Source: Neobacillus driksii (lineage in GTDB: Bacteria; Bacillota; Bacilli; Bacillales; Cytobacillaceae). Taken from it: DNA of 64,000 nt. Positions 8,528 through 19,437 of this stretch are shown here, piece after piece. The notes under the pieces were generated by a model that was not told where the DNA came from, searched no databases, and saw nothing but the letters and a program-made list of their open reading frames with translations. How positions within the stretch are numbered: the stretch's first letter is position 1; each line of letters opens with the position of its first letter. The stretch spans positions 186,001 through 250,000 of the forward strand of contig NZ_JACCBX010000004.1 in the NCBI RefSeq assembly GCF_013409995.1, written 5' to 3'. Made by a program: the position numbers and the translations under genes.

Positions 8528-9406
8528 TTAGGACTTCCAATATTTATAAAGAGCCTGCGTACCGCTATTTTCCTCGCCCATTTCAGAAAGTTGGTCATAC
8601 AGTTTTTTGGCCAAAGTTAAACCTGGCACTTCCATTTTCATGTGCTCAGCTTCATCCAAGGCAATATTCATATCCTTAATAAAATGTTTTATGTAAAACC
8701 CTGGTTCGAAATTACCGTGAAGCATTCTTGGTGCAAGATTGCTTAATGACCAGCTGCCTGCAGCACCCGTGGTAATACTTTTCAAAACGGACTCTGGATT
8801 TAAACCAGCTTTTTCAGCATATACAATCGCTTCACAAACCCCTATCATATTTGAGGCAATCGCAATTTGATTGCACATTTTGGCGTGCTGGCCAGCACCA
8901 GCTTTTCCCTGGTACACAATATTTGACCCCATTAGGCTTAGGAGCGGTGTTATTGCCTCCACGTCCTCTTCTTCGCCGCCAACCATTATTGACAGCTTTG
9001 CTTCCTTTGCGCCTACATCACCTCCAGAAACAGGTGCATCAATTGCATGAATGTCTTTTTCTTTTGCTGCTTTAAATATTTTTACTGCCAGTGATGGAGC
9101 GGAAGTTGTCATATCGATGATATAACTGCCTGCTTTAGCATGATTAACCAATCCATTTTCCCCCAGGTAGATCTCTTCAACGTCTGAGGGATACCCGACC
9201 ATGGTAAAAATAACATTTGCCTTTGAAGCTACTTCTTGAGGTGTCCCCCCCCAATATGCACCTTTTTCAAGTAGATCTCCTGCCTTTTCCTTTGTCCTTG
9301 AATAAACAATTACTTGATAGCCAGCCGCCAATAGATGTCCGGCCATACTTTTCCCCATGACGCCTGTCCCGATAAACCCAATTACTGTATTTTCTAGAGT
9401 AAACAA
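8528..9406 (-). CDS. ykwC: YkwC, beta-hydroxyacid dehydrogenase (3-hydroxyisobutyrate dehydrogenase family)
   Basis: About 292 residues. The N-terminal Rossmann motif GFIGTGVMGKSMA binds NAD(P); DAPVSGGDVGAKEA is the family substrate loop; the catalytic lysine lies in GQHAKMCNQ; the C-terminal helical domain includes TGAAGSWSLSNLAPRM. It matches B. subtilis YkwC closely. Members oxidise 3-hydroxy acids such as 3-hydroxyisobutyrate or tartronate semialdehyde derivatives; the substrate is not known here. Two in-frame TTG starts compete: 9415, very close to GGAGAGG, and 9406, with the better spacing of about ten bases. I prefer 9406. Confidence 0.85.
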   Translation of the reverse strand: MFTLENTVIGFIGTGVMGKSMAGHLLAAGYQVIVYSRTKEKAGDLLEKGAYWGGTPQEVASKANVIFTMVGYPSDVEEIYLGENGLVNHAKAGSYIIDMTTSAPSLAVKIFKAAKEKDIHAIDAPVSGGDVGAKEAKLSIMVGGEEEDVEAITPLLSLMGSNIVYQGKAGAGQHAKMCNQIAIASNMIGVCEAIVYAEKAGLNPESVLKSITTGAAGSWSLSNLAPRMLHGNFEPGFYIKHFIKDMNIALDEAEHMKMEVPGLTLAKKLYDQLSEMGEENSGTQALYKYWKS

Positions 9407-9565
9407 TATGATCAATCCTCTCCTACAAATATGAATTTTACTTCCAGATTATATAATTTATAACACAAAAAAACCGGAACTAAGTACTTTCCGGTCATCG
9501 TGCTCAATCTCCAAATTTATGCACCTTTTTAGTCTCTCCTAGTTAAAAAAGTGATAAACACGATT

Positions 9566-10039
9566 TCAGAGCTCTGACGAAAAATTTGTTAAGTAAACCT
9601 TTCCAAATACTTCTTGATTGTTATATATCTCAATTGATACCGCATGATTTTTTTCTATCATCGTTTGAAGCTCATGAATGTGCAGGTCATCTTGTAAAAG
9701 AAGCGGATCCATGAAAATATATTTTTCACCTGTACCCTTAACCTCTAAATATTCACCATTTAGAACTTGTTCTTCACCATATATAATTTCGCGTTTACCA
9801 ATTGCGGAGGCAAGGCGATCATCATGTATGGTAACTTTCACTTTATATAATTCATGTCTATCTAATATTTCATTATTAATTCTAAACCGAAATTGAAGTT
9901 CGTTATTCTTTGTTAACAAGGCATCCGCATACCGATTTACTATTAGTTCCTTTGATAAAGGTAATCCACATCCAGTAAGTACTGTTCCTAAAAGCATCAT
10001 ACTTACTATGACAAAAACCATTTTTATACTTCTCCGCAT
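9566..10039 (-). CDS. Putative lipoprotein of unknown function
   Basis: 157 residues. A GTG at 10048 is possible, but the ATG at 10039 has AAAGGAG eight bases upstream and begins a proper signal (MRRSIKM). The signal ends in the lipobox LTGC, so the protein is probably anchored to the outer face of the membrane. The mature domain is mainly beta-strand and charged, with repeated KVKVTIHDD- and VSIEIYN-like strands that suggest an immunoglobulin-like sandwich. I recognise no family. It is transcribed downstream of, and in the same direction as, the SDR gene 89 bases away. Confidence 0.7.
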   Translation of the reverse strand: MRRSIKMVFVIVSMMLLGTVLTGCGLPLSKELIVNRYADALLTKNNELQFRFRINNEILDRHELYKVKVTIHDDRLASAIGKREIIYGEEQVLNGEYLEVKGTGEKYIFMDPLLLQDDLHIHELQTMIEKNHAVSIEIYNNQEVFGKVYLTNFSSEL

Positions 10040-10127
10040 GATAAACACTCCTTTATGTTTTTACCTTAGCCATATATTGTTGGTAATAAACGTTAAACGA
10101 GGTTGGTTATTGGAAGTGTATTGAAAG

Positions 10128-10913
10128 TTAAATAGATTTAATCATACCCCCATCAACTAAAAAAGAACTTCCGGTCATATAGGTATTCGCATCGGAAAGG
10201 AGAAAAACTGCAACATTCGCAAACTCCTCAGGCGTTCCATATCTCCTTAGCGGAATTTGAGCTTTCATCGACATTTCAACACTTTCAACGTCCACTCCCT
10301 GTTTTTCTGCAGTAAACTGGTCTAAGTGTCTCACACGGTCGGTAGCAATTCGTCCAGGTGCTATCGTATTAATTAAGATATTATGTGGAGCTAATTCTGA
10401 AGCTAATGTTTTGGAGAGCCCTACGATCCCTGTTCGAAAGGTGTTGGAGAGTATTAAGCCTGGTATAGGTTCCTTTATCGATGACGATGCAATATTAAGA
10501 ATCTTACCACCTTGCTCCTTTAAGTATGGTAATGCCTCACGGATTGCACGAATATAAGATAACAAATTAAGTTCAAACGCATTTTGCCAATCATCATCGC
10601 TTAAATCCTCGAAAGTGCCAGCCGGCGGACCACCCGCATTATTAATCAGTAAATCAAGACTATCAAATTCCTCAATGGTTTTAGAAACAAGTCTTTTAAT
10701 ATCTCCAGTTTTGGTGATATCTGTTTTTTGGAAAGCAACCTTACCGATGCCAATTGATTCTAATTCAGCAGCCTTCTTTATTAGTTTCTCCTCATCTCGT
10801 CCAGAGATCATTACATTCGTGCCTTCTCTGACTAATCGTTCTGCGATAGCAAAGCCCAAGCCTTGACTAGACGCGATAATAAGCGCTGTTTTCCCACTCA
10901 AATTAAAATCCAT
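10128..10913 (-). CDS. SDR-family protein lacking the usual catalytic residues (FabG-like)
   Basis: 261 residues with the fold of 3-oxoacyl-ACP reductase. The usual TGxxxGxG reads ASSQGLG, LLINNAGGPP is kept, and the YxxxK site is replaced by SNTFR in the segment SNTFRTGIVGLSKTLA. This matches a described FabG-like subgroup without a perfect NAD motif or catalytic tetrad, so classical reductase activity is doubtful. The C-terminus (YMTGSSFLVDGG) is ordinary. An ATG at 10922 directly abuts AAGGAGG; the ATG at 10913 has nine-base spacing and is preferred. It reads toward the lipoprotein gene. Confidence 0.82.
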   Translation of the reverse strand: MDFNLSGKTALIIASSQGLGFAIAERLVREGTNVMISGRDEEKLIKKAAELESIGIGKVAFQKTDITKTGDIKRLVSKTIEEFDSLDLLINNAGGPPAGTFEDLSDDDWQNAFELNLLSYIRAIREALPYLKEQGGKILNIASSSIKEPIPGLILSNTFRTGIVGLSKTLASELAPHNILINTIAPGRIATDRVRHLDQFTAEKQGVDVESVEMSMKAQIPLRRYGTPEEFANVAVFLLSDANTYMTGSSFLVDGGMIKSI

Positions 10914-10990
10914 CCGATCCATCCTCCTTGAACCTGTCTATCCCTATTATACTAAAAATTTCCTCTAATTCCTAAATCATGTACAAAAAA

Positions 10991-11016
10991 AAGAGACAGA
11001 ATGCATTCTGTCTCTT
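10991..11016 (-). terminator. Rho-independent terminator of ptsHI
   Basis: Perfect 26-base palindrome (AAGAGACAGAATG and its complement) with A/T runs on both sides, 13 bases after the ptsI stop. Confidence 0.85.
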
Positions 11017-11028
11017 TTGATATCGTTT

Positions 11029-12741
11029 CTATTTGGTCGCTGCGTTAACTGCTTCAATTACTTGAGCGGTTGTCTGCATATTTAAGACTTGATTAGCTAG
11101 GCTTTCCATTTCGGATTTAGTCAACTTTTTAATTTGTGAACGTGCTTTTAAGATAGACGTCGCACTCATTGAAAATTCGTCTAATCCTAGACCAAGAAGA
11201 ATTGGTATCGCCGTTTCGTCTCCAGCCATTTCACCGCACATTCCTGCCCATTTACCCTCTGCATGTGCTGCATCGATAACCATCTTAACCAATCGTAAAA
11301 TCGATGGGCTATATGGCTGGTAAAGGTAGGATACGCGTTGATTCATCCGGTCTGCAGCCATTGTATATTGGATTAAGTCATTTGTACCAATACTAAAGAA
11401 GTCAACCTCTTTAGCAAATTGATCTGCTAAAACAGCAGTGGATGGAATTTCAACCATTATACCCAACTCTATTTTTTCAGAAACCGTCTGTCCAGCGGAA
11501 ATAAGCTTTTGTTTTTCATCTTCAAGAATGGCCTTTGCTTCACGGAATTCATCCAAAGTTGCTATCATTGGGAACATGATTTTTAAGTTTCCATAGCTGC
11601 TTGCACGGAGTAGTGCTCTAAGCTGGGTACGGAAAATATCCTGCTCCTCTAAACATAAACGAATAGCTCGAAATCCCAAAAATGGATTAAGCTCTTTTGG
11701 AAGCTGAAGATACGGGAGCTCTTTATCGCCGCCGATGTCCAATGTTCGAACAACAACTGGCTTCCCATTCATACCTTCTAAAACTGCTTTATAAGCATCA
11801 AATTGTTCTTCTTCCGTAGGAAGCTGGTCTCTGCCCATGTAAAGGAACTCAGTTCGGTAAAGTCCCACACCTTCTCCGCCATTAGCAAGGACACCCTTTA
11901 AATCATTAGGAGTTCCAATATTAGCCGCTAATTCAACATGATGGTTGTCAGCTGATACCGTTTTTTCATTAACAAGCTTTGCCCATTCAATCTTTTGAGC
12001 TTCAAATTGCTCATGGATATTGCGGTATTCTGCCACAAGTTCTGGAGTCGGGTTAATATGTACTTCACCTTTAAGACCATCGACAATGACCAGGTCACCA
12101 TTGTTGATTTCTTCTGTAGCCGTTTTTGTACCTACTACCGCTGGAATCTCCATGGAACGAGCCATAATGGCAGAATGCGAAGTGCGTCCGCCGATATCGG
12201 TAGTAAATCCTAATACATACTGTCTGTTTAATTGAGCTGTATCTGAAGGAGTTAAATCCTCAGCAACAATAATTACTTCTTCAGCAATCATGCTTGGATT
12301 TACCAATTGTACGCCTAGTAAATGTGCTAAAACACGCTTTGTAACATCGCGGATATCCGCAGCACGTTCTTTCATATACTCATTGTCCATTTGTTCAAAC
12401 ATCATAACAAACATGTCAGCTGTTTCTTTTAATGCGGCTTCAGCATTTACTTTTTCTGACTTAATCTTATCCTCGATTGGTCCGTTTAATTCCGGATCAG
12501 TGAGAACAAGTAAATGTGCTTCAAAGATAGCTGCTTTATCAGCACCAAGTTCAACATGGGCACGATCACGAATCGCCTCAAGCTCTGCTTTAGATTTCTC
12601 TATTGCCGACTTAAAACGAGATACCTCTGAAGCAGTATCTTCAATTGTCTTTTTATCAAATGATAAATTTGGTTCTACCAAGCGATATGCTTTTGCAATG
12701 GCAATGCCATTGGAAGCAGCAATTCCCTGTAAAAATGCCAT
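11029..12741 (-). CDS. ptsI: Phosphotransferase system enzyme I
   Basis: 570 residues, the usual length. Enzyme I takes phosphate from PEP and passes it to HPr, the first step of all PTS sugar uptake, in the cytoplasm. Visible hallmarks are the active-site histidine in [13 protein letters not shown], the PEP-binding barrel signature with [13 protein letters not shown] and [11 protein letters not shown], and the catalytic cysteine in GMCGEMAGD. The start overlaps the ptsH stop as TAATG, so translation is coupled. In B. subtilis ptsG precedes ptsHI; here no ptsG or glcT is adjacent. Confidence 0.97.
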   Translation of the reverse strand: MAFLQGIAASNGIAIAKAYRLVEPNLSFDKKTIEDTASEVSRFKSAIEKSKAELEAIRDRAHVELGADKAAIFEAHLLVLTDPELNGPIEDKIKSEKVNAEAALKETADMFVMMFEQMDNEYMKERAADIRDVTKRVLAHLLGVQLVNPSMIAEEVIIVAEDLTPSDTAQLNRQYVLGFTTDIGGRTSHSAIMARSMEIPAVVGTKTATEEINNGDLVIVDGLKGEVHINPTPELVAEYRNIHEQFEAQKIEWAKLVNEKTVSADNHHVELAANIGTPNDLKGVLANGGEGVGLYRTEFLYMGRDQLPTEEEQFDAYKAVLEGMNGKPVVVRTLDIGGDKELPYLQLPKELNPFLGFRAIRLCLEEQDIFRTQLRALLRASSYGNLKIMFPMIATLDEFREAKAILEDEKQKLISAGQTVSEKIELGIMVEIPSTAVLADQFAKEVDFFSIGTNDLIQYTMAADRMNQRVSYLYQPYSPSILRLVKMVIDAAHAEGKWAGMCGEMAGDETAIPILLGLGLDEFSMSATSILKARSQIKKLTKSEMESLANQVLNMQTTAQVIEAVNAATK

Positions 12742-13007
12742 TATTCAGCCAGTCCTTCTTTTTTCAATAATTCTTCAAGGCTTCTTAAAGCTTCTTCACT
12801 GTCACTTCCTTCAGCACTAATAGCAATATCTGCACCTTGGCCAATTCCTAGAGACATAACGCCCATAATCGATTTTAAGTTAACTTTCTTACCCTTATAT
12901 TCTAAATTGATTTCTGAATCAAATTTGCTTGCTGTTTGTACAAGTAATGTTGCTGGTCTAGCGTGAATCCCTGTATCAGCTGTTACTTTAAATTGTTTTT
13001 CTGCCAT
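12741..13007 (-). CDS. ptsH: Phosphocarrier protein HPr
   Basis: 88 residues. His15 lies in [11 protein letters not shown] and accepts phosphate from enzyme I; the regulatory serine (Ser46 region) lies in [15 protein letters not shown] and is the target of HPr kinase, giving the P-Ser-HPr that activates CcpA. AAGGAG lies about nine bases before the ATG. It is the first gene of a ptsH-ptsI operon with a leader of roughly 160 bases. Control by CcpA or other factors is not evident beyond a weak cre-like sequence upstream. Confidence 0.97.
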   Translation of the reverse strand: MAEKQFKVTADTGIHARPATLLVQTASKFDSEINLEYKGKKVNLKSIMGVMSLGIGQGADIAISAEGSDSEEALRSLEELLKKEGLAE

Positions 13008-13338
13008 GTTAAATCAATCTCCTTCTCATTAATGTAAAATGATGCTGGCTTATTACTACTAACAGCTTATAGTCAGATAAGACCACTGAGCTAATTGTTA
13101 TATTTTCTCCAAAAAGAAATGAAGTATGTAAGCGACGAGCCTCATTTTATTATTAGAATTTCATACATTTGCTAGAATAACATGTTCACACCTTAGAGAC
13201 AACCTATATCACTCTTTGTAAGCGCATTAAAAAATCGACAAAACGTTTTTTTGAAAAAGTTCACAAAATAGCCATAAAAAAAAGCTTACCTAATAGGCAG
13301 CTCATCAACTAGATCCTTTATTAAATTATCCCTAAACC
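13008..13338 (-). promoter_or_regulatory. ptsH upstream region
   Basis: A 331-base gap without a gene. A plausible sigma-A promoter on the minus strand has -35 TTGTCT (13197-13202) and -10 TATTCT (13174-13179) with 17 bases between. A cre-like TGTAAGCGCATTAA (13217-13230) lies just upstream of the -35; its second half is poor. I see no GlcT antiterminator hairpin, and no convincing terminator for glpD. Confidence 0.45.
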
Positions 13339-14991
13339 TTACACTGTACCAGAAGCAATCTTCAAAGCCGTTTCTAATTCTTTCGTATATTTTACTTTAT
13401 CTGTTTCATTCCATTCCAATTTATCTGCCATAAACTCAATAACTGGTTTTTTATAAGAATGGACAGAATGAATATCGAATAAAACATCTCCAGTACGGCG
13501 TATAAAAAAATCAGTTGGCGTGGCAGCCATTTCACAATGCAGCGCATAAACAAGCTTTGCAAAAAGCATGTCCGGGATGCCATATTTTATCGCCTCTGTT
13601 CGATTTGTGCTGAATAAATGAAAGACCTGTTCTATATTTGATCCATATATAGAGACTAACTGTCTAGACTCTATTAAATTAAGACCAGATTCCACTCCCA
13701 TTGATGCTTTTTGTGAGATAAAATCAGGAAAATTTGCTGATCCGCCTACATTCCCACCAGAAACAGCCAATTTTTTCGTTTTACATGCTGTGTATAGGGT
13801 ATTTTCTTGTTTGGACAAACCTACCGCTAACAAATTAACAACGGCTTCTGCCATTTTTCGATAACCTGTTAGTTTTCCTCCTGCTATTGTTATTAACCCC
13901 GAATATGACTCCCAAATTTCGTCCTTCCTTGAAATTTCCGAAGCTTTCTTGCCTTCCTCAAAAATGAGCGGCCGCAGCCCTGCCCAGCTTGACTCAATGT
14001 CTTCATCTTGAATATTCATTTCGGGAAACATATAATTTATTGCATTGATTAAGTAATTTCGGTCATTTTTAGTTATGAAAGGCTGTAGTTTATCTCCATT
14101 AAAGAAAGTATCTGTTGTGCCGACATACGTTTTACCTTCACGAGGTATGGCAAATACCATTCTGTTATCAAGGGTATCAAAATAAATAGACTGCTTTAAT
14201 GGAAATCGACCTTGATCAATGACAAGATGAACTCCTTTTGTTAGTTGCAGCGATTTTCCATTATTAGAATGATCGAGTTGACGCACCTCTTCGACCCAAG
14301 GGCCGGCCGCATTAACAATTTTTTTTGCGCAAATCTCGTATTCAGTTCCTGTAAATTCATCTTTGACCTTTACCCCGTTGATGGTATTTTTTTGATAAAT
14401 AAACCCAGTGACCTTTGTATAATTAATTGGCAGGGCACCGTTTTCATTTGCCTTTTTTAAAACTTCAATCGTCAAACGTGCATCGTCAGTACGGTACTCC
14501 ACATAGTATCCACCGCCAATTAATCCTTCCTTCTTTAACAATGGTTCTTTGACTAATGTCTGTTCTTTCGAAAGCATGAGCCTTCTCTCTATTTTTTTAA
14601 CTCCTGCTAGAAAATCATAAACTCTTAAGCCTATGGAAGTACTAAACCTGCCAAAGGTACCTCCTTGATAGATAGGAAGTAACATCCATTCAGGTTTTGT
14701 GACATGGGGACCGTTTTCAAAAACAATTTCCCGTTCCTTCCCCACTTCAGCAACCATTTTGATTTCGAATTGTTTTAAATAACGAAGCCCGCCATGAATT
14801 AATTTTGTTGAACGGCTAGATGTGCCAAAAGCAAAATCCTGCATTTCTACTAGGGCCGTTGACATCCCTCTCGTTGTGGCATCCAATGCAATCCCTGCTC
14901 CTGTAATCCCGCCGCCAATCACTAAAACGTCAAATTCAATCTTTTTCAAGCTTTCAATCATTTCATTCCTATTTATGTTAGAAAACTTCAT
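13339..14991 (-). CDS. glpD: Aerobic glycerol-3-phosphate dehydrogenase
   Basis: 550 residues from the ATG at 14991, which has AGGGGGG upstream; a 15-codon longer version has no support. The FAD-binding motif [19 protein letters not shown] is at the N-terminus, and [18 protein letters not shown] and [10 protein letters not shown] are GlpD signatures. The enzyme oxidises sn-glycerol 3-phosphate to dihydroxyacetone phosphate and passes electrons to menaquinone at the membrane. It follows glpK by 47 bases on the same strand, so the two form an operon for glycerol use. glpF and glpP are not in the window. Confidence 0.96.
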   Translation of the reverse strand: MKFSNINRNEMIESLKKIEFDVLVIGGGITGAGIALDATTRGMSTALVEMQDFAFGTSSRSTKLIHGGLRYLKQFEIKMVAEVGKEREIVFENGPHVTKPEWMLLPIYQGGTFGRFSTSIGLRVYDFLAGVKKIERRLMLSKEQTLVKEPLLKKEGLIGGGYYVEYRTDDARLTIEVLKKANENGALPINYTKVTGFIYQKNTINGVKVKDEFTGTEYEICAKKIVNAAGPWVEEVRQLDHSNNGKSLQLTKGVHLVIDQGRFPLKQSIYFDTLDNRMVFAIPREGKTYVGTTDTFFNGDKLQPFITKNDRNYLINAINYMFPEMNIQDEDIESSWAGLRPLIFEEGKKASEISRKDEIWESYSGLITIAGGKLTGYRKMAEAVVNLLAVGLSKQENTLYTACKTKKLAVSGGNVGGSANFPDFISQKASMGVESGLNLIESRQLVSIYGSNIEQVFHLFSTNRTEAIKYGIPDMLFAKLVYALHCEMAATPTDFFIRRTGDVLFDIHSVHSYKKPVIEFMADKLEWNETDKVKYTKELETALKIASGTV

Positions 14992-15038
14992 ATTTTCCCC
15001 CCTAAATAGAAGACGATAATTGAAAATATTTATCAAAT

Positions 15039-16544
<1,506 letters not shown>

Positions 16545-16594
16545 TCACTATATGGTTTATTTCTATTTAAAATACGAGAGCATGTTATGGTCAA

Positions 16595-16789
16595 TTAGCT
16601 TCTAGGCTCCTTCAAGTATTGATAGAGTACATCTCCACCTCGTTGACCTATGCCACGAAAATGTTTAAAGTCCTCCCGTTTGACAAGAACTTGACGAAAA
16701 TCCATAAAATCGTCTTTCTTAACATAAAACTCAGATAGCTCACCTTTTTTTAATTTTTCCAAGACTTCTTGCACAAATTGTTCGTTCAT
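16595..16789 (-). CDS. Conserved small protein of unknown function (64 aa)
   Basis: 64 residues, highly charged and probably helical, with a C-terminal block FRGIGQRGGDVLYQYLKEPRS that looks strongly conserved. It has no signal or membrane segment. AAAGGTGG precedes the ATG. The gene lies 65 bases upstream of glpK on the same strand with no clear terminator between, so it may be cotranscribed with glpKD; a well-formed promoter lies just upstream. I do not recognise the family, and a link to glycerol metabolism is only positional. Confidence 0.7.
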   Translation of the reverse strand: MNEQFVQEVLEKLKKGELSEFYVKKDDFMDFRQVLVKREDFKHFRGIGQRGGDVLYQYLKEPRS

Positions 16790-16812
16790 AAACGCACCAC
16801 CTTTATTCCCAT

Positions 16813-16841
16813 TTTATAGTAAGAATCATTATTGTAGTCAA
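16813..16841 (-). promoter_or_regulatory. Sigma-A promoter for the 64-aa gene/glpKD
   Basis: Minus strand -35 TTGACT (16836-16841) and -10 TATAAA (16813-16818) with exactly 17 bases between. The spacer contains ATAATGATT, which resembles half of a Fur box. Confidence 0.7.
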
Positions 16842-16878
16842 TATTTGTATGATATTCCATAAAAATATCAACCATAAA

Positions 16879-16892
16879 TGAAAACGATTGCA
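16879..16892. promoter_or_regulatory. Candidate cre site (CcpA)
   Basis: TGAAAACGATTGCA differs from the consensus TGWAANCGNTNWCA at one position. It lies about 37 bases upstream of the promoter driving the 64-aa gene/glpKD and about 130 bases upstream of ykvS on the other strand, so the target is uncertain. Confidence 0.45.
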
Positions 16893-17019
16893 TTTCTTTA
16901 TATTTATTATTAAAAATTAACAAAATTGTCAAAAAAAATCCTTTACGAATCATACAAAGTAGTGCAAACTGTTACTTAAATGAATATATATAGATTGTCA
17001 GGTAAAGGAGAGAGACTAA

Positions 17020-17208
17020 TTGAAAAAAGCAGAAGTAGGAAATGTCATTGAATTCCGCGGCGGATTAAAAGGTATTGTAGAAAAGGTCAATGAAAACTCT
17101 GTAATAGTCGACCTAACACTTATGGATAATTATCGTGACTTAGAATTAGATCAGCGGACTGTTGTAAACCATAAAAATTATAAGATTGTAAAAGAAAGCG
17201 CTTATTAA
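17020..17208 (+). CDS. ykvS: YkvS, DUF2187 (KOW-like) protein
   Basis: 62 residues starting at TTG with AAAGGAGAG upstream. The small beta-barrel pattern GNVIEFRGGLKGIVEKV and MDNYRDLELDQRTVVNHKNYKI is that of B. subtilis YkvS/DUF2187, which resembles the KOW/SH3 motif of nucleic-acid binding proteins. No function has been shown. The gene is monocistronic with a clear terminator. Confidence 0.85.
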   Translation: MKKAEVGNVIEFRGGLKGIVEKVNENSVIVDLTLMDNYRDLELDQRTVVNHKNYKIVKESAY

Positions 17209-17228
17209 ATTGATAATTTTGTAGATTA

Positions 17229-17245
17229 GGCAGCCATGGGCTGCC
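17229..17245 (+). terminator. Rho-independent terminator
   Basis: GGCAGCC/GGCTGCC arms with a three-base loop and T5 tail after ykvS. Confidence 0.9.
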
Positions 17246-17251
17246 TTTTTA

Positions 17252-17371
17252 TTATTTATCTCTTCCAGCTTCTTTTAATAGTTCATCTTTTGATTTTACT
17301 TTTCCGTGTGGGTTTTGGTCTTGTTTACGAACCGTCCATTGTCGCTCTTGCTGGCTTTGGGATTTAGTCAT
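17252..17371 (-). CDS. Small hydrophilic protein (39 aa)
   Basis: 39 codons from ATG at 17371, with an excellent AAAGGAGGAAG ribosome binding site. Sequence blocks are RQWTVRKQDQNPHGKVKSK and DELLKEAGRDK. It has no hydrophobic segment, is rich in Gln, Lys and Arg, and looks like the small spore or stress peptides of Bacillus. It shares the ykvS terminator hairpin in the convergent direction. The frame and ribosome site support it; function is unknown. Confidence 0.65.
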   Translation of the reverse strand: MTKSQSQQERQWTVRKQDQNPHGKVKSKDELLKEAGRDK

Positions 17372-17522
17372 TGATCTTCCTCCTTTCCTTTCTCCTTCAT
17401 ATTTTTTGCAATTTCTTTTATCTTATTTATTGGATTCGTTCAAAAGTGTGATGTAATCATTTCCTTTCATATATTTTTTTTGTTAAAATAAATTTTATTG
17501 TTAGAAAGGAGGTAAAAGATTA

Positions 17523-18134
17523 ATGAAGAATAGCTTTTTTGATCTTCGGCTAATCACTGGGTTCATCATTGCTCATGCTCTTATGTATTTCACCTTTTAT
17601 GACCGAGCCATATTCTGGTACATATTTACTGGTTCACTTCTTATATTAATTACTTATGCGATGTTTCAAGAAGCTGTAGAAGATGAAGCGTCGTTTTTCA
17701 AATATATCTCCCTTGGTACAATATCAGGATTACTTCTCTATTTATTATTCTGGCTGGGAGTACAAGCCTTTGACCTGCTTAATTTGCCTTTTGAAAATAG
17801 TATTAAAAAACTCTACCGCTGGTTTGCTCCTGCGTTATTTTGGCAGTACCTGGCACTAATTTTAGTAGCAGCACCTGGAGAAGAACTCTTTTGGCGCGGA
17901 TTCGTTCAAAAGAGACTACTCCGTTATTTTGGGCCATTCAAGAGTATTTTAATTGCGGCTTTACTTTATGCTTCTGTTCATATCTATTCAGGAACACTAA
18001 TCCTAATGCTTGCTGCCTTCCTGTCTGGTCTTATGTGGGGTGCACTTTATTTATGGAAGAAAAGTATGCCTCTAGTGATTGTTTCGCATATCGTCTTTGA
18101 CATCATGATTTTTATTATTTTGCCATTAAAATAG
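17523..18134 (+). CDS. CPBP-family intramembrane protease (CAAX/Abi type)
   Basis: 203 residues with about six membrane helices. The glutamate-protease motifs are all present: EE at 120-121 with Arg125 (PGEELFWRGF), His153 (YASVHIYSG) and His189/Asp193 (SHIVFD). Family members cleave or bind peptides within the membrane; some process bacteriocins or regulate anti-sigma factors, but no substrate can be assigned here. AAAGGAGG precedes the ATG. The gene is monocistronic and shares a terminator with the convergent ykvI. Confidence 0.88.
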   Translation: MKNSFFDLRLITGFIIAHALMYFTFYDRAIFWYIFTGSLLILITYAMFQEAVEDEASFFKYISLGTISGLLLYLLFWLGVQAFDLLNLPFENSIKKLYRWFAPALFWQYLALILVAAPGEELFWRGFVQKRLLRYFGPFKSILIAALLYASVHIYSGTLILMLAAFLSGLMWGALYLWKKSMPLVIVSHIVFDIMIFIILPLK

Positions 18135-18176
18135 GAAAAGCACTTGTCTAAACGAATGGACAATGCTTTTCCTATT
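18133..18176. terminator. Bidirectional terminator
   Basis: Long imperfect hairpin: AGGAAAAGCA on the left pairs with TGCTTTTCCT on the right, around an inner TTGTC/GGACAA pairing, with T and A runs outside. It lies between the CPBP protease and ykvI. Confidence 0.8.
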
Positions 18177-18177
18177 T

Positions 18178-19230
18178 TTATGATTTATTCTCTTTATCGT
18201 TTAGAGGCTTCCTCCACAAAAGAATAAAAAAGATGAGGCTAATATAGCCAAACAATGGATAAAGATTCGACAACAGTTTGCTGTAGTCAATCAGACTGAT
18301 CATATAAGAAACGATGAAAATAGCTGTAATCGTAATAAAAGTAGGAACTTGAACAAACTGCTTTAACTGACGGTCTAGTCCAAAAACATTTCCAATGACG
18401 GATGTAAATATTTCACCATAAATAACAAGGACAAATATCCAATAAAAAAAAGGTGCTATTTGCTTCATAATGATGGCCATCGGTATCTCATAGAGTTCTA
18501 CATTTGGCAGCATAATCAAGGTAAAGTGGCTGGATATTAAGATGAGTGTTAAAGCTGCCCCTCCTAAAATTCCTCCCCACTTTATCGTCCAATCATCTTT
18601 AATTTCATTAGCAATTGGAACGAGCACAGCCTGTGCTAAAGCTAGGTTTAAAGCTGTATAAGAAAATGGCGCTAATATACTTTTCCAGCTATCCTCCGTT
18701 TGTGGTACAAATAATAAGTGATTGACAAAATCAGACTGTGTTATAGAAAGTGACATTAACATAAGACTAAAACACACCATAATGGGTACAACAAAGGAAT
18801 TGACTGCAAATAACCCCTTTGTACCAACCAGCATGACAAGAAAGGATAAAAATATGGTTATATATACTCCTAAATTCTTCGTTAGGCCCAATTGCTCTTC
18901 GAACACTGCTCCAGCGCCAGCAAGCATAACTGCACTTACTCCAAGAAGCATAAAAAGCATGATTATATTAATACACCTGCCTGCCCATTTTCCAAACAAG
19001 TGTACATTAAATTCTTGGTACGAAACTGCGTTTATTCGAGCAGCAATTCTCATTAACTTTGAACCTAACACAATAAGGAGGTAACCGCTCAATAAAATAC
19101 CTAGAAAGCCCATGAAGCCAAACCGTGAAAAAAATTCTACGATTTCTCTTCCTGTAGCAAATCCCGCCCCAACGACTGTACCCACATACACTGCGGCGAT
19201 TTGAAATGCTGCCGACCAATTCTTTTTCAC
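18178..19230 (-). CDS. ykvI: YkvI, putative APC-superfamily membrane transporter
   Basis: 350 residues with about ten hydrophobic helices, starting at GTG after GGGGGAGA. The first helix region AAVYVGTVVGAGFATGREIVEFF is glycine-rich with the unwound GAGFATG pattern of LeuT-fold amino-acid carriers. It corresponds to B. subtilis YkvI, related to branched-chain amino-acid or spore-germination permeases, with no proven substrate. It is single and convergent with the CPBP protease, with its 5' end near clpE. Confidence 0.82.
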   Translation of the reverse strand: MKKNWSAAFQIAAVYVGTVVGAGFATGREIVEFFSRFGFMGFLGILLSGYLLIVLGSKLMRIAARINAVSYQEFNVHLFGKWAGRCINIIMLFMLLGVSAVMLAGAGAVFEEQLGLTKNLGVYITIFLSFLVMLVGTKGLFAVNSFVVPIMVCFSLMLMSLSITQSDFVNHLLFVPQTEDSWKSILAPFSYTALNLALAQAVLVPIANEIKDDWTIKWGGILGGAALTLILISSHFTLIMLPNVELYEIPMAIIMKQIAPFFYWIFVLVIYGEIFTSVIGNVFGLDRQLKQFVQVPTFITITAIFIVSYMISLIDYSKLLSNLYPLFGYISLIFFILLWRKPLNDKENKS

Positions 19231-19337
19231 CCAATCTCCCCCTCAAATACAATATATGAGAAAGAGGACAAACAAAGACGAGCTTTTTTAAAACAAGCAT
19301 TTTTTGTTTGTAGAAAAAATTACCATAATCAAATCTC

Positions 19338-19366
19338 TTGAAAGTCAAAAAAGGTCAAAGTATACT
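19338..19366 (+). promoter_or_regulatory. clpE sigma-A promoter with embedded CtsR operator
   Basis: -35 TTGAAA (19338-19343), 17-base spacer and -10 TATACT (19361-19366). The spacer contains a perfect CtsR heptad repeat, AGTCAAA-aaa-GGTCAAA (19343-19359), so repressor binding would block RNA polymerase directly. Confidence 0.88.
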
Positions 19367-19376
19367 AATCACATAA

Positions 19377-19399
19377 GGTCAACTATAGTCAAAGTCAAA
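19377..19399 (+). promoter_or_regulatory. Second CtsR box downstream of the clpE -10
   Basis: GGTCAAC-tat-AGTCAAA (19377-19393) followed immediately by GTCAAA (19394-19399). It lies at and just after the expected transcription start. The tandem arrangement agrees with the multiple CtsR boxes known at clpE. Confidence 0.8.
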
Positions 19400-19437
19400 T
19401 AAATAGTAGATTTTAATTTTATAGGAGGTTTTATATT

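Noticed and set aside
12290..12820. 176-codon open frame on the + strand
   Set aside because: Antisense to ptsI and ptsH, both certain; no ribosome binding site and serine-rich shadow composition.
13008..13338. GlcT antiterminator target upstream of ptsH
   Set aside because: No hairpin with the expected pairing overlaps a terminator here.
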